A stretch of DNA of 64,000 nucleotides from Flavobacterium circumlabens (GCF_004345565.1 NZ_SLWA01000008.1:186001-250000), one strand, 5' to 3'; shown: positions 35,089-44,701, counted from the stretch's first letter. A program made the numbers and translations. Notes: generated by a model not told the origin, from the letters alone.

Positions 35089-37359
35089 ATGAATAATATT
35101 AAAAACTCCTTATTTTACATTACGGTTATTGGTGGTTTTACAACTCTGATATATTGGGTAATTTCAAAAGGTGCCTCGCTCGAAGTAGGGCGCGGAATCG
35201 TTCAGAAAAAAATAGAAAGCAATCACTGGAATGATTTTTTACATTCCATGGTAGAAAATCTGCAGCATCCTCTGGCTATTTTACTGGCGCAGATCGTGAC
35301 TATTATTTTGGTAGCGCGTTTGTTTGGATGGGTTTTCAGAAAAATAGGGCAGCCATCTGTAATTGGAGAAATGATTGCAGGTATTGTTTTAGGACCCTCT
35401 TTGGTCGGTATGTATTTTCCTGAATTTTCAGCCGCTTTATTTCCAAAAGAATCATTAGGGAACTTACAGTTTTTAAGTCAGATTGGTCTGATTCTTTTTA
35501 TGTTTGTAATCGGAATGGAACTGGATTTGAAAGTGCTTAAAAATAAAGCACATGACGCTGTTGTCATCAGTCACGCCAGTATTGTGATTCCGTTTGCATT
35601 AGGGTTGTCATTGGCTTATTTTATTTATCATACGTTTGCTCCGGTTGGAGTGGAGTTTGCCTCTTTTGGATTATTCATGGGAATTGCGATGAGTATTACG
35701 GCATTTCCGGTATTGGCCAGAATTGTGCAGGAGCGAGGCATGCAGAAAACGAAACTCGGAACCATTGCCATAACTTGTGCCGCAGCCGATGATATTACGG
35801 CCTGGTGTATTCTTGCAGTTGTAATTGCTATTGTAAAAGCAGGTTCGTTTACGAGTGCTTTGTACGTAATCGGTTTGGCTATTTTGTATGTAATTGTCAT
35901 GCTGAAAATAGTTCGTCCGTTCCTGAAACGTGTCGGAGACTTAAATTCAACCCGCGAAAGTCTGAATAAACCTGTGGTGGCTATTTTCTTCCTGACACTT
36001 TTATTCTCTGCGTATGCGGCTGAATTAATTGGAATTCACGCTTTGTTTGGAGCTTTCTTAGCAGGAGCCATTATGCCGGAAAATAACAAATTCAGAAATA
36101 TTTTTATTGAAAAAGTAGAAGACGTTTCCATTATCGTTTTACTGCCGCTATTCTTCGTATTCACAGGTTTACGTACGCAAATTGGTTTGCTGAACGATCC
36201 TTATTTATGGAAAGTTACCGCGGTAATTATCGCAGTAGCCGTAGCCGGAAAATTCTTAGGAAGTGCTTTTGCTGCCAAATTTGTCGGACAAAGCTGGAAA
36301 GACAGCTTGGCTATTGGAGCCTTAATGAATACGCGTGGTTTAATGGAGCTGGTGGTTTTAAATATTGGTTACGATTTAGGCGTTCTTTCTACCGAGATTT
36401 TTACCATGATGGTCATTATGGCTCTGCTTACGACTTTTATGACGGGTCCGGCCTTAGACTTTATCGGTTTTATTTTTAAAGATAAGATAACCGCCATTCC
36501 GCAGGAAATTGGAAATAAAAGTAAATACAAGATTTTACTTTCGTTTGCAACCCCGGAAAGAGGTAAAAAATTATTGAGAATCGCGAACAGTCTGGTTAAA
36601 AAACAAGGTGATAATTCTATCGTTACCGCAATGCATTTATCATTAAGTACCGAGATACATTCGTTTGATGTAAAAGATCACGAGCGAAAAATGTTAGTCC
36701 CTGTTATTCAGGAATCAGAACGTTTGGAACAAAACATGATAAGTGTTTTTAAAGTGACGAATGATATCGATACCGATATTATCGACACGGCCAACCAAGG
36801 CGAATATGACTTATTGTTAGTGGGATTGGGACAATCTATTTTTGACGGGACTTTATTAGGAAAAATTCTTGGTTTCACCACCCGGATCGTAAATCCGGAT
36901 CGTTTGATCGATAAGTTTACCGGAAAAGAAGGTCTGTTCGAAAATTCTCCTTTTGATGAAAGAACACGTCATATTATTGCCAAAAGCAAAATGCCTGTCG
37001 GAATTTTTATCGATAAAGACTTAGAAGAAGTAAATCAGGTTTTTATGCCAATTTTCAGTAAAGAAGATTCTTTTTTAATTGAATACGCTAAAAAATTAAT
37101 CAATAATAATGGTTCTCAGATTACGGTTCTGGACGCAAGCGGTGAAGTGAAAAACACACGTGATATTCAGGAAACAATTCGTTCGATAGAACAGATTGCT
37201 CCCAACCATATTATGATCATGCACGACAGGACTATTAAGAAAGAATTTCTGGAAAATCAGAATCTGATGATCATTAGCTTAGACAGCTGGAAAAAACTGA
37301 TAGAATCGCAAAGTACATGGTTAAATAACACTCCATCGGTTTTGATTTTGAAGCCATAA
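35089..37359 (+). CDS. Cation:proton antiporter (CPA2/Kef type)
   Basis: 756 residues from the ATG at 35089; the upstream 13 codons are not needed. About 13 membrane helices, with CPA2-type motifs PSVIGEMIAGIVLGPSLVG, AAADDITAWCILAVV (transport Asp pair) and GALMNTRGLMELVVLNIGYDLG. After residue about 480 it has a soluble, cytoplasmic nucleotide-binding-like tail of about 270 residues, in the style of universal-stress domains. It probably exchanges Na+ or K+ for protons. A GATATTTG promoter-like word near 35056 is one base off the -7 consensus. Confidence 0.9.
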   Translation: MNNIKNSLFYITVIGGFTTLIYWVISKGASLEVGRGIVQKKIESNHWNDFLHSMVENLQHPLAILLAQIVTIILVARLFGWVFRKIGQPSVIGEMIAGIVLGPSLVGMYFPEFSAALFPKESLGNLQFLSQIGLILFMFVIGMELDLKVLKNKAHDAVVISHASIVIPFALGLSLAYFIYHTFAPVGVEFASFGLFMGIAMSITAFPVLARIVQERGMQKTKLGTIAITCAAADDITAWCILAVVIAIVKAGSFTSALYVIGLAILYVIVMLKIVRPFLKRVGDLNSTRESLNKPVVAIFFLTLLFSAYAAELIGIHALFGAFLAGAIMPENNKFRNIFIEKVEDVSIIVLLPLFFVFTGLRTQIGLLNDPYLWKVTAVIIAVAVAGKFLGSAFAAKFVGQSWKDSLAIGALMNTRGLMELVVLNIGYDLGVLSTEIFTMMVIMALLTTFMTGPALDFIGFIFKDKITAIPQEIGNKSKYKILLSFATPERGKKLLRIANSLVKKQGDNSIVTAMHLSLSTEIHSFDVKDHERKMLVPVIQESERLEQNMISVFKVTNDIDTDIIDTANQGEYDLLLVGLGQSIFDGTLLGKILGFTTRIVNPDRLIDKFTGKEGLFENSPFDERTRHIIAKSKMPVGIFIDKDLEEVNQVFMPIFSKEDSFLIEYAKKLINNNGSQITVLDASGEVKNTRDIQETIRSIEQIAPNHIMIMHDRTIKKEFLENQNLMIISLDSWKKLIESQSTWLNNTPSVLILKP

Positions 37360-37383
37360 ACGGAAAGAAATTCCAATAATTTA

Positions 37384-37426
37384 AAATCCCAAATCCCAAT
37401 TTTACGATTGGGATTTGGGATTTTTG
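37384..37426. terminator. Strong terminator after the antiporter gene
   Basis: A 17-bp stem of AAATCCCAAATCCCAAT with its mirror, six-base loop TTTACG, followed by TTTTTG. It ends the rightward antiporter transcript; the same stem also has an A-rich left flank. Confidence 0.9.
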
Positions 37427-37458
37427 TTTGGTGTATAATGTTGTTCCTCTTTAAACTT

Positions 37459-37486
37459 TGTCATTTCGACGTGAGGAGAAATCACA
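37459..37486. repeat. Single arm of repeat family B
   Basis: TGTCATTTCGACG then TGAGGAGAAATCACA, differing from the 30181-30207 arm only in the centre. The mirror arm is not present nearby, so this is a half or decayed copy. Confidence 0.65.
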
Positions 37487-37549
37487 TTTGCTGAATCCAC
37501 ACCGTTAAAGTTGGAATTTGGAATTTAATTTTTTTTTTTAAATTTAAAC

Positions 37550-40045
37550 TCAGAGTCCCAAATCAAGTACATAAGAAATCTTAACGGCAATATTATCGTC
37601 AAATCGCGGTAACTGATTAGGGCCATATCTGTAAAATCCGCCTAAGCCAATCCCTTTGTAGATTTTGTTTAATTCAATTCCGGATTCAAAAAAACCTTTG
37701 TCCAGTGTTTTGTAGGCAGGACCGACATGTTGCTGCGGATTTTCCATATTTCCCCAGGCCATTCTGGTAACCAATACCAGTGAAGGACGAACTTTTCTCA
37801 TGATTTTGATTCGGTCGAAACCATGTTTGATCTGAAACATCACATATTCACTGGAGAAAAACTCATTAAAAAACATCGTTTCAAAACTGTTTCGTCCCGA
37901 AAAAGTAACACGCTGAACGATGGTCTCTTTGGTTAAGTTATTTGGAGCCGTATTGTAGAGATGCGTGATAGGAACATCTCCAAAAGCATACCCTCCCTGC
38001 AGCAGTAAACTTGTTTTCTGGCGATTTAAATATTGTTTTTCATATTCGGCCTTAAAATCGATTTTACCAAAGTTAAAATCGTTTTCCAGAACATTGGGCA
38101 GCGATTGCGTATACTGGAAAGTGAATCTCGGAAACCTTTTATCCGATTCAAGTCTTCCGGTTGGGGTTTGCATAAATTCACTAAATGGTGCCCAAACAAT
38201 AGATAACATTGCTGTTGTCATAATGTAACTCGAATACAATTTTCCGTTCAGATTAAAAAGATAATCAAATTTTGGTTCGATTAAGTTTCTTGATACTTCT
38301 AAAACAGCTTCCGTTTTCGGGATAATTTTAGATTGAACATTGGCTCTCCATCCGGTATACTGATAAAAGGTACTAATGTTTATCGGACGTGGATCGTAAA
38401 TTTTAAAAACCCGCTTGTCAACGGCAAAAACGGTACTTGCAATTTCCCGTACATCATCCATATAATAACCATTAACCCACGTATTGGTACTTTTGTCAAG
38501 CAGAACTCCCGTACCGATACTGTATTTAAAAGCACCATCTTTAGTTCCGTATGCCGTATATCCTTCAATGCGGAAATTTTTAGAGAAACGATCATTGGTA
38601 ATGCCGCCAAGACCCAATCTGAAACCTTCGTAATTATTGTAGCTTATAATTTTCTTCAGGTCAAGATCAACAGGCCCGACCGGGTAGAAACCATTAATGA
38701 TTTTACGGCCGATTCCCAGGCGCTTTTCTACCCTCTTTTTGATCGAAAGGCTGTCCAGTAACAAATAGGTTTTCTGGCTTCTTAGATCCAGATTTTCTTT
38801 TCGGTAACCTTCCCAGAAAGTTTCCGGTTTTTTGCTGGCATCGTCTTTAATTTCGATATAAAGAGACGGGTTTTTTATCGGAGGATTGGTGTTGTAATGA
38901 ATGTCGAAGTTGTTGCTTTCGGAAAGTAAATAAGTGAAGTCTGAAGCTACCTTTTTTCTCGGCTCGAAATTTTCTTCCGCATCTGCATCAAACTGAATGG
39001 TTCCGCCCAAAATCTTAATATCCTCCTCGTTTTTACCTTTTACAATTTTGAAAGTGGTATTGCTTTGAAACCATATTTTTTCGCTTGGAGCATATTCAAA
39101 CTCATGAATTCCGCTAATATCCAAAACGCCTTTTATACGCATGACTGCTTTGGCGACGGCAAAATTCTCCTGATCGATATACAAAACACCTTCCAATCCT
39201 GAAGTTTTTCTTTTGTGTTTGTTTTTAAAATAAATCATATAGGTATCGCGACCTTTTATGTTTACCGTATCAAGCAGTTTGTAATTGTAATCTTTAAGGG
39301 CGTTATTTGAAATTGGACTTTCGTATTTGGTTTCCAATAATTCATATTTGGGATCGTAAATAGAAATAGATTGTAAGTTGAAAGCGATAATCTCATAAAC
39401 AGGTTGTTTGAAACCTGCCATTTTTGTACCTAAAACCGTTTCCTTAAGTTTATTATTGCCAAATTGATATTGCGACACTTTTTCAGTCTGAAACAAATGC
39501 TGCCTGCTGATGATTTCCTTGAATTTATAATCGGAAGAATCAATATTGATTTTCTTTTTGTCTAAATCTTTATAAGAGGCTAAGGAGTCAATACGGCCGT
39601 CAATAGAATCAGGATTGGCGGTGACAATAAGCTTGTTGTACGTTTTATACTCAAAACTGCTGAGTTTTTTCTGCGGATTGTTTGTGTTTTTATTTGAAAT
39701 TACTTTTCTTAAAATCGCTAAAGCCGGATTTTCATTTGAAACCACCACTTCTTTTAAATCGTCTGTTTTCTGGGAAAGGGAAACTGTATAGAATTTTTTG
39801 TTTTGTATTACCGTTATGGTTTTAGTTTCAAAACCAACATAAGAGACCGTATAAAAAGGAATGTCAGATGAAGCTGTAAACGTAAATTTTCCATCAATAT
39901 CTGTTATGGCACTAAAGTTCTCTGATGATTTAATGGTAGCAAACGGAAGTGGTTTGTTGCTGGAGTCATTTACAATTCCGCTTATTTGAAATTGCGCCTG
40001 AATGGTAAGTGTAAAAAACAAAGTCAGAAAACAAAATAGCTTCAT
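37550..40045 (-). CDS. DUF5686 outer-membrane protein with carboxypeptidase-like regulatory domain
   Basis: 831 residues from the ATG at 40045, which opens a signal peptide (MKLFCFLTLFFTLTIQAQ); the 27 upstream codons are excluded. An N-terminal CarboxypepD_reg-like domain (ISGIVNDSSNKPLPFATIKSS...YVGFETKTI) precedes the DUF5686 region, which has long amphipathic strands and ends in ISYVLDLGL, an aromatic-poor but barrel-like end. Bacteroidota members are outer-membrane proteins of unknown role. Confidence 0.88.
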   Translation of the reverse strand: MKLFCFLTLFFTLTIQAQFQISGIVNDSSNKPLPFATIKSSENFSAITDIDGKFTFTASSDIPFYTVSYVGFETKTITVIQNKKFYTVSLSQKTDDLKEVVVSNENPALAILRKVISNKNTNNPQKKLSSFEYKTYNKLIVTANPDSIDGRIDSLASYKDLDKKKINIDSSDYKFKEIISRQHLFQTEKVSQYQFGNNKLKETVLGTKMAGFKQPVYEIIAFNLQSISIYDPKYELLETKYESPISNNALKDYNYKLLDTVNIKGRDTYMIYFKNKHKRKTSGLEGVLYIDQENFAVAKAVMRIKGVLDISGIHEFEYAPSEKIWFQSNTTFKIVKGKNEEDIKILGGTIQFDADAEENFEPRKKVASDFTYLLSESNNFDIHYNTNPPIKNPSLYIEIKDDASKKPETFWEGYRKENLDLRSQKTYLLLDSLSIKKRVEKRLGIGRKIINGFYPVGPVDLDLKKIISYNNYEGFRLGLGGITNDRFSKNFRIEGYTAYGTKDGAFKYSIGTGVLLDKSTNTWVNGYYMDDVREIASTVFAVDKRVFKIYDPRPINISTFYQYTGWRANVQSKIIPKTEAVLEVSRNLIEPKFDYLFNLNGKLYSSYIMTTAMLSIVWAPFSEFMQTPTGRLESDKRFPRFTFQYTQSLPNVLENDFNFGKIDFKAEYEKQYLNRQKTSLLLQGGYAFGDVPITHLYNTAPNNLTKETIVQRVTFSGRNSFETMFFNEFFSSEYVMFQIKHGFDRIKIMRKVRPSLVLVTRMAWGNMENPQQHVGPAYKTLDKGFFESGIELNKIYKGIGLGGFYRYGPNQLPRFDDNIAVKISYVLDLGL

Positions 40046-40105
40046 ACAGAGGATTCTAGTTTCAAAAATGAAAACAATTAATTTTTGGTACACAAAAATA
40101 ACAAT

Positions 40106-40146
40106 AAAAAAATCCGTCCAGTACAATTTAACTAAACGGATTTTTA
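40106..40146. terminator. Terminator between frr and the DUF5686 gene
   Basis: Stem AAAAAATCCGT/ACGGATTTTT with a loop of about 19 bases. For the leftward frr transcript the mirror A run reads as a T run, so it acts as its terminator just before the DUF5686 start region. Confidence 0.75.
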
Positions 40147-40163
40147 TTTTGTGTGGAATAAGA

Positions 40164-40727
40164 TTACACTTTCATGATTTCAGCTTCTTTTGCAGCCAAT
40201 AATTCATCAATTTTTTTAATGTATGTATTCGTTAAGTTCTGAACTTCTTCTTCAGCAGATTTGCAGACATCTTCAGAAGTTCCTTCTTTTTCTAATTTTT
40301 TGATATCAGAATTGGCATCCTTACGTACGTTACGCACACCGATTTTAGCATCTTCTGCCTCAGATTTTGCCTGTTTGGCCAAATCTCGACGGCGCTCTTC
40401 TGTCAAAGGCGGAACACTGATAATGATAACGTCTCCGTTATTCATTGGGTTGAAACCAATATTGGCAATCATAATGGCTTTTTCAATGGTTTGCAGCATG
40501 TTTTTTTCAAACGGCTGTAAAGTAATTGTTCTTGCATCAGGAACACTGATTTTTGATACCTGGGAAAGCGGTGTTGCAGATCCGTAATAATCTACAAAAA
40601 CACTTCCAAGCATAGCCGGAGAAGCTTTTCCTGCGCGAATGTTAAGAAATTCTTTCTCTAAATGCGCTATCGAACCATTCATGGATTCTTCAGTACTATC
40701 TAATATAAATTCTATTTCTTCAGTCAT
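40164..40727 (-). CDS. frr: Ribosome recycling factor
   Basis: 187 residues, full length. Three-helix-bundle sequence with LEKEFLNIRAGKASPAML, VSKISVPDARTITLQPFEK and PPLTEERRRDLAKQAKSEAEDAKIGVRNVR, all characteristic of RRF. It releases ribosomes with EF-G after termination. Transcribed after pyrH, as often seen in Bacteroidota, with a repeat-rich spacer of 151 bases between. Confidence 0.97.
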   Translation of the reverse strand: MTEEIEFILDSTEESMNGSIAHLEKEFLNIRAGKASPAMLGSVFVDYYGSATPLSQVSKISVPDARTITLQPFEKNMLQTIEKAIMIANIGFNPMNNGDVIIISVPPLTEERRRDLAKQAKSEAEDAKIGVRNVRKDANSDIKKLEKEGTSEDVCKSAEEEVQNLTNTYIKKIDELLAAKEAEIMKV

Positions 40728-40737
40728 TTTTTTTAGA

Positions 40738-40878
40738 TTTTTAGATTTTCAGATGGTTCGATTTTTAGAGTTCTAAAAATTTTGGCACCTAATTTACTAA
40801 CTAATATGTTTTTTTGTTTTTTGAATATTAAGCGATTATTGAAATCTGATAATCTAAAATTCCAACAATCTAAGTAGT
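40738..40878. repeat. Intergenic repeat of TTTTTAGATT words between frr and pyrH
   Basis: Holds TTTTTTAGATTTTTAGATTTTC on the frr side and TCTGATAATCTAAAATTCCAACAATCTAAGTAGTCTAA on the pyrH side, partly inverted to each other. The same words fill the uppP-DUF3098 gap at 44359-44458, including the ATAATCTAAGTAGTCTA end. No gene found here. Confidence 0.6.
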
Positions 40879-41586
40879 CTAAATATTTACTACGGTTCCT
40901 ATGTTGTCTCCTTCACAGATTTTCAATAAATTTCCAATTTTGTTCATATCAAAAACAACGATTGGTAATTTATTTTCCTGGCTTAGGGTGAAAGCGGTTG
41001 TGTCCATTACATTTAATCCTTTTTTCAGTACATCATCAAAAGAGATGAAGTCGAATTTTACTGCCGAAGCATTTTTCTCCGGATCGGAATCGTAAACACC
41101 ATCAACGCGGGTTCCTTTCAGGATTACGTCAGCATTGATTTCGATTCCTCTTAAAACAGCTGCTGTATCAGTGGTGAAATAAGGATTTCCGGTTCCTGCA
41201 CCAAAAATTACAATTCTTCCTTTCTCAAGGTGGCGATCTGCTCTTCTTTTGATGTAGGGCTCAGCAATAGATTCCATTTTCAAAGCAGTCTGCAAACGCG
41301 TTTTCATTCCCTTGTCTTCCAGCGCACCCTGTAATGCCATTCCGTTAATTACGGTTGCCAGCATTCCCATATAATCGCCTTGTACTCTATCCATACCGGC
41401 ACTTGCACCTGCAACGCCCCTAAAAATATTTCCTCCTCCAATAACAATAGCAATTTCGACTCCTTTGCTGTGAATTTGCTTAATTTCCTCGGCATATTCG
41501 GCTAATCTTTTTGGGTCAATTCCGTATTGTAAATCACCCATTAAGGCCTCGCCACTTAGTTTTAGAAGAATTCTTTTATATTTCAT
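40879..41586 (-). CDS. pyrH: UMP kinase
   Basis: 235 residues. KLSGEALMG, IVIGGGNIFRGVAG, ALQGALEDKG, GTGNPYFTTDTAAVLR and ILKGTRVDGVYDSDP mark a bacterial UMP kinase of the amino-acid-kinase fold. Converts UMP to UDP. Frequently linked with frr, as here. Confidence 0.97.
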   Translation of the reverse strand: MKYKRILLKLSGEALMGDLQYGIDPKRLAEYAEEIKQIHSKGVEIAIVIGGGNIFRGVAGASAGMDRVQGDYMGMLATVINGMALQGALEDKGMKTRLQTALKMESIAEPYIKRRADRHLEKGRIVIFGAGTGNPYFTTDTAAVLRGIEINADVILKGTRVDGVYDSDPEKNASAVKFDFISFDDVLKKGLNVMDTTAFTLSQENKLPIVVFDMNKIGNLLKICEGDNIGTVVNI

Positions 41587-41608
41587 TTGTGTGTTGCGTT
41601 AATTGGTG

Positions 41609-41616
41609 CAAATATA
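41609..41616 (-). promoter_or_regulatory. Candidate -7 element for pyrH
   Basis: Leftward TATATTTG, 23 bases before the pyrH start, matches TAnnTTTG. No convincing -33 TTTG was found. Confidence 0.4.
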
Positions 41617-41779
41617 GACATATTCTGATTTTTAAAAATAATGTTTTGAAAAAATAATTTTGCGCTCTGTTTTTTAATTCAACATACTTTTTTAGATTCA
41701 TTTTCTTCTTAATGTGACAAAAGTCATTCCCGCGTCTTTCTAAAATTTGTATTTTTATCGCATCCTAAAAAATTCAAAT

Positions 41780-42397
41780 ATGAAAAGTATTGTAGCCAAA
41801 GCATTATTCAACAGTTACTCTTATTCTGAATATCGAAAATTAGTTACCGATTTATTGTCCGAAGGAAAATCTACAGGTGATGTGCAATCCGAAAGCCTCA
41901 CGCATTATACAAGTCTGAATGAAGCGCGAATGAACCGCCTCGAGAAAACCATAAAAATCGCTGAAGACACGATCGAAAAGCTGCAAAAACTGGAGAACCA
42001 CTATATCTGGCTCGTGATTTCTGAAGGCTGGTGCGGCGATGCGGCACAAATACTTCCCATTATCAATAAAATGGCTCAGGGTTCTGATAAAAAAGTAGAC
42101 CTGCGAATTGTTTTGCGTGATGCAAACGAGGAATTAATGAGTCAATATTTAACAAACGGCGGAAGAGCTATTCCTAAAGTTATCGTTATTTGCAAGGAAG
42201 CGGGAATTGTCCGTACCGATTGGGGGTCAAGACCAAAAGGCGCAACCGAACTTATGGCTAATTATAAAAAGGAGTTTGGAGTAATTGATGAAAAAATCAA
42301 AACCGATTTGCAATTGTGGTATCTCGCCGATAAAGGGGTTTCGGTTCAGGAAGAATTGCTTGAAATCATGGAAAACATTCAGTACAACCGTTTGTAA
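41780..42397 (+). CDS. Thioredoxin-fold family protein
   Basis: 205 residues from the ATG at 41780. A helical N-terminal part of about 80 residues precedes a thioredoxin-like domain with WLVISEGWCGDAAQILPIINKMA, then the cis-Pro segment GRAIPKVIVI. The usual WCGPC is WCGDA here, so only one active-site Cys remains. It may act as a monothiol or non-redox binding protein. No signal peptide. Transcribed divergently from pyrH. Confidence 0.85.
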   Translation: MKSIVAKALFNSYSYSEYRKLVTDLLSEGKSTGDVQSESLTHYTSLNEARMNRLEKTIKIAEDTIEKLQKLENHYIWLVISEGWCGDAAQILPIINKMAQGSDKKVDLRIVLRDANEELMSQYLTNGGRAIPKVIVICKEAGIVRTDWGSRPKGATELMANYKKEFGVIDEKIKTDLQLWYLADKGVSVQEELLEIMENIQYNRL

Positions 42398-42591
42398 TTT
42401 TTGAACTGGATAATTTAAAAAATGTTATATTTTTGTTAAAACGTTTAAAATAAGCTAATTGCAATTTTAATATGTGTTTTTTATTTAAATTTTTTATATC
42501 TTAGTAAAAGAATCCCACTTCTATTATCTACTTTTTGATTTACTCTATTATTGGTGTTTATTTAATGTTAACTATTAAAAACTGCACTATT

Positions 42592-42669
42592 ATGAAAAAG
42601 TTATTCGAAAGGTTTTACGACTATTTTTCATCATTCTTGTTTGGAGGGAAAAGCGTTTCTCACTATTAA
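42592..42669 (+). CDS. Candidate 25-residue microprotein
   Basis: ATG at 42592 gives MKKLFERFYDYFSSFLFGGK then SVSHY and stop. The peptide is aromatic-rich and amphipathic, with a basic start. A terminator hairpin lies 42 bases after the stop, and an AT-rich stretch of about 190 bases separates it from the gene upstream. Too short for statistics; kept because it has its own terminator and is flanked by non-coding sequence. Confidence 0.4.
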   Translation: MKKLFERFYDYFSSFLFGGKSVSHY

Positions 42670-42710
42670 TCACAGGAAAACAAGTATGAAGTAACATTAC
42701 TTAGGAGTTG

Positions 42711-42749
42711 GCACATTACAATACCCCATTGTGTAATGTGCTTATTTAT
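42711..42749 (+). terminator. Terminator after candidate microprotein gene
   Basis: Stem GCACATTACA/TGTAATGTGC with an 11-base loop, followed by TTATTTATT. It ends the short transcript that could carry the microprotein. Confidence 0.75.
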
Positions 42750-42871
42750 TGTCAATAATTTCAATAAAGTTTTTTTTAAAGAACTACTCTTAAAAATTAA
42801 ATCACAGAAATGTCAAGACCTACAGCTAACGCTATACTTTAAAAAAGTAAGAGGGAAATGCGAATTATTCT

Positions 42872-43561
42872 TTATTGGAGACTTTGCTCAAACAAAGTAA
42901 TATCAATTGCATTTTTCACATCATAATCACCAATTTTAGTCCGGCGTAAAACGGTTAAGTGAGATCCTGAATGCATTGCTTTTCCAAAATCAAAAGCCAA
43001 AGAGCGAATATAAGTGCCTTTGCTGCAAACTACTCTGAAATCAATTTCAGGTAATGCAATCCGGGTGATTTCAAATTCATGAATGGTCGTTTTTCTGCTG
43101 GCAATTTCAACCGTTTCTCCGGCGCGCGCATGTTCATAAAGGCGTACACCGTCTTTTTTAATGGCCGAAAAAATAGGCGGTCTCTGATCGATTTCCCCTA
43201 AAAACTGTTTTACGGTTTCGTGAATTAAAGCTTCATCGATATGTTCCGTTGGGAATGTCTCGTCGATTTCAGTCTCTAAATCATAAGATGGAGTAGTAGC
43301 ACCAATATAAAAAGTTCCGGTATATTCTTTAGCCTGACCCTGCAATTCGGAAATTGTTTTGGTGAATTTTCCGGTGCAGATCAATAATAATCCAGTCGCC
43401 AATGGATCTAAAGTTCCTGCATGACCAATTTTGAACTTCTTGGGAAGTCCGACTTTATTGATTAAAAGATACTTTAATTTGTTGACTGCTTGAAACGAAC
43501 TCCATTTTAGTGGTTTGTCTATCAGTAAAACTTGTCCGTTTAAATATTCTTCAGTCGTCAT
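42872..43561 (-). CDS. truB: tRNA pseudouridine(55) synthase
   Basis: 229 residues. GQVLLIDKPLKWSSFQAVNKLK, HAGTLDPLATGLLLICTGK with the catalytic Asp in GTLDPLATG, and CSKGTYIRSLAFDFG. The short C-terminus without a PUA domain is typical of several Bacteroidota members. Converts U55 to pseudouridine in tRNA. Its ATG overlaps the uppP stop by one base. Confidence 0.96.
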   Translation of the reverse strand: MTTEEYLNGQVLLIDKPLKWSSFQAVNKLKYLLINKVGLPKKFKIGHAGTLDPLATGLLLICTGKFTKTISELQGQAKEYTGTFYIGATTPSYDLETEIDETFPTEHIDEALIHETVKQFLGEIDQRPPIFSAIKKDGVRLYEHARAGETVEIASRKTTIHEFEITRIALPEIDFRVVCSKGTYIRSLAFDFGKAMHSGSHLTVLRRTKIGDYDVKNAIDITLFEQSLQ

Positions 43562-44358
43562 TATATAATGGTAAGCGGGTGAATGAAAAAGTGAATTAAT
43601 AACAGGATAATCCCTGCTATTATTCGGTAATAACCAAAAACCTTGAATCCGTTTTTAGTCAAAAAACCGATGAAAGTTTTTATAGCCAAAAGCGCTACAA
43701 TAAAAGCAACGACATTTCCAATAATCAAAAAGTTGATTTGATCGTGAGATAATTCGAAGCCGTCTTTATAATAATCGTAACATTTTTTTACCGTTGCACC
43801 CAACATAGTCGGAACGGCCAAAAAGAAGGAGAATTCAGCTGCAGTAGTTCTGGAAAGCTTTTGGGACATACCGCCAACAATACTGGCACCGCTTCTTGAA
43901 ACTCCCGGAATCATGGCAATACATTGAAATAATCCGATTTTAAAAGCCTGTAAATAGGTAATCTCCTGAGCAATTTCGCCCGTTTCCGGCTGGTTGAACC
44001 ACTCATCAACTTTCAATAAAATTAAACCGCCAATCAAAAGAGAAACCGCAACTGTAACGGGATTTTCCAATAATCCGTCTATAATATCACTTAGCAATAG
44101 TCCTAAAACTACAGCAGGAATAAAAGCAACCAGAAGTTTAAAGTAAAAATCAAGTGTCTGAAAAAAACGTCTGAAATATAAAACAACCACAGAAAGTATG
44201 GCACCAAGCTGGATCACAATGGTAAAAAGCTTTGTAAAGTTGTCGTGGGCAATTCCAAAAAAAGAAGAGGCAATAATCATATGTCCAGTTGAAGAAACAG
44301 GTAAAAATTCTGTAATTCCTTCAATTATCGCAAGGATAATGGCTTGTAATGTATTCAT
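43561..44358 (-). CDS. uppP: Undecaprenyl-diphosphate phosphatase
   Basis: 265 residues with about eight membrane helices. BacA/UppP motifs: EGITEFLPVSSTGHMI (catalytic Glu and the SSTGH motif) and MIPGVSRSGASIVGGM. It dephosphorylates undecaprenyl diphosphate for recycling of the lipid carrier in wall synthesis. The stop overlaps the truB ATG. Confidence 0.96.
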   Translation of the reverse strand: MNTLQAIILAIIEGITEFLPVSSTGHMIIASSFFGIAHDNFTKLFTIVIQLGAILSVVVLYFRRFFQTLDFYFKLLVAFIPAVVLGLLLSDIIDGLLENPVTVAVSLLIGGLILLKVDEWFNQPETGEIAQEITYLQAFKIGLFQCIAMIPGVSRSGASIVGGMSQKLSRTTAAEFSFFLAVPTMLGATVKKCYDYYKDGFELSHDQINFLIIGNVVAFIVALLAIKTFIGFLTKNGFKVFGYYRIIAGIILLLIHFFIHPLTII

Positions 44359-44458
44359 TTATTTAGATTATTGGATTTTTAGACTTTTGGATTTTTAGAT
44401 TTCTCAGATTTTTTTAGAAAGAATCTAACCAATCTAATATTCTAATAATCTAAGTAGT
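44359..44458. repeat. Intergenic repeat between uppP and DUF3098 genes
   Basis: Contains TTAGATTATTGGATTTTTAG and TTGGATTTTTAGATTTCTCA on one side and ATCTAACCAATCTAATATTC plus TAATAATCTAAGTAGTCTA on the other, forming partial inverted arms. It shares words with the frr-pyrH gap. Despite being in an operon, no coding sequence is visible. Confidence 0.6.
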
Positions 44459-44701
44459 CTATTTGGATTTTTTGAATATAGAATAAATCGTGATTCCAAA
44501 ACCTATCAAAACAGTCGTTGGAGCCAATCGGATACGTCTGAAGCTAAAAACATCTTCGTTGAAAACATTCGGATTATCACTTCCGCCACCAGACATTAAA
44601 ATAAATCCCAAAGCAATAACCGCAATTCCGATTAAAAGAATTTTATAATTGATGCCGTCAAAAAGGAATTGTTGTTTTTGTTCTTCGTTATTATTTTTCA
44701 T
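44459..44701 (-). CDS. DUF3098 domain protein (small membrane protein)
   Basis: 80 residues with two membrane helices at about 18-36 and 61-76 and a polar loop between them (SGGGSDNPNVFNEDVFSFRR). The GFILMSGGGSDNPNVFN part is the DUF3098 signature. The gene is commonly found between ftsX and uppP in Bacteroidota, and the same position here suggests a role in division or envelope assembly, though this is inference. Confidence 0.88.
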   Translation of the reverse strand: MKNNNEEQKQQFLFDGINYKILLIGIAVIALGFILMSGGGSDNPNVFNEDVFSFRRIRLAPTTVLIGFGITIYSIFKKSK

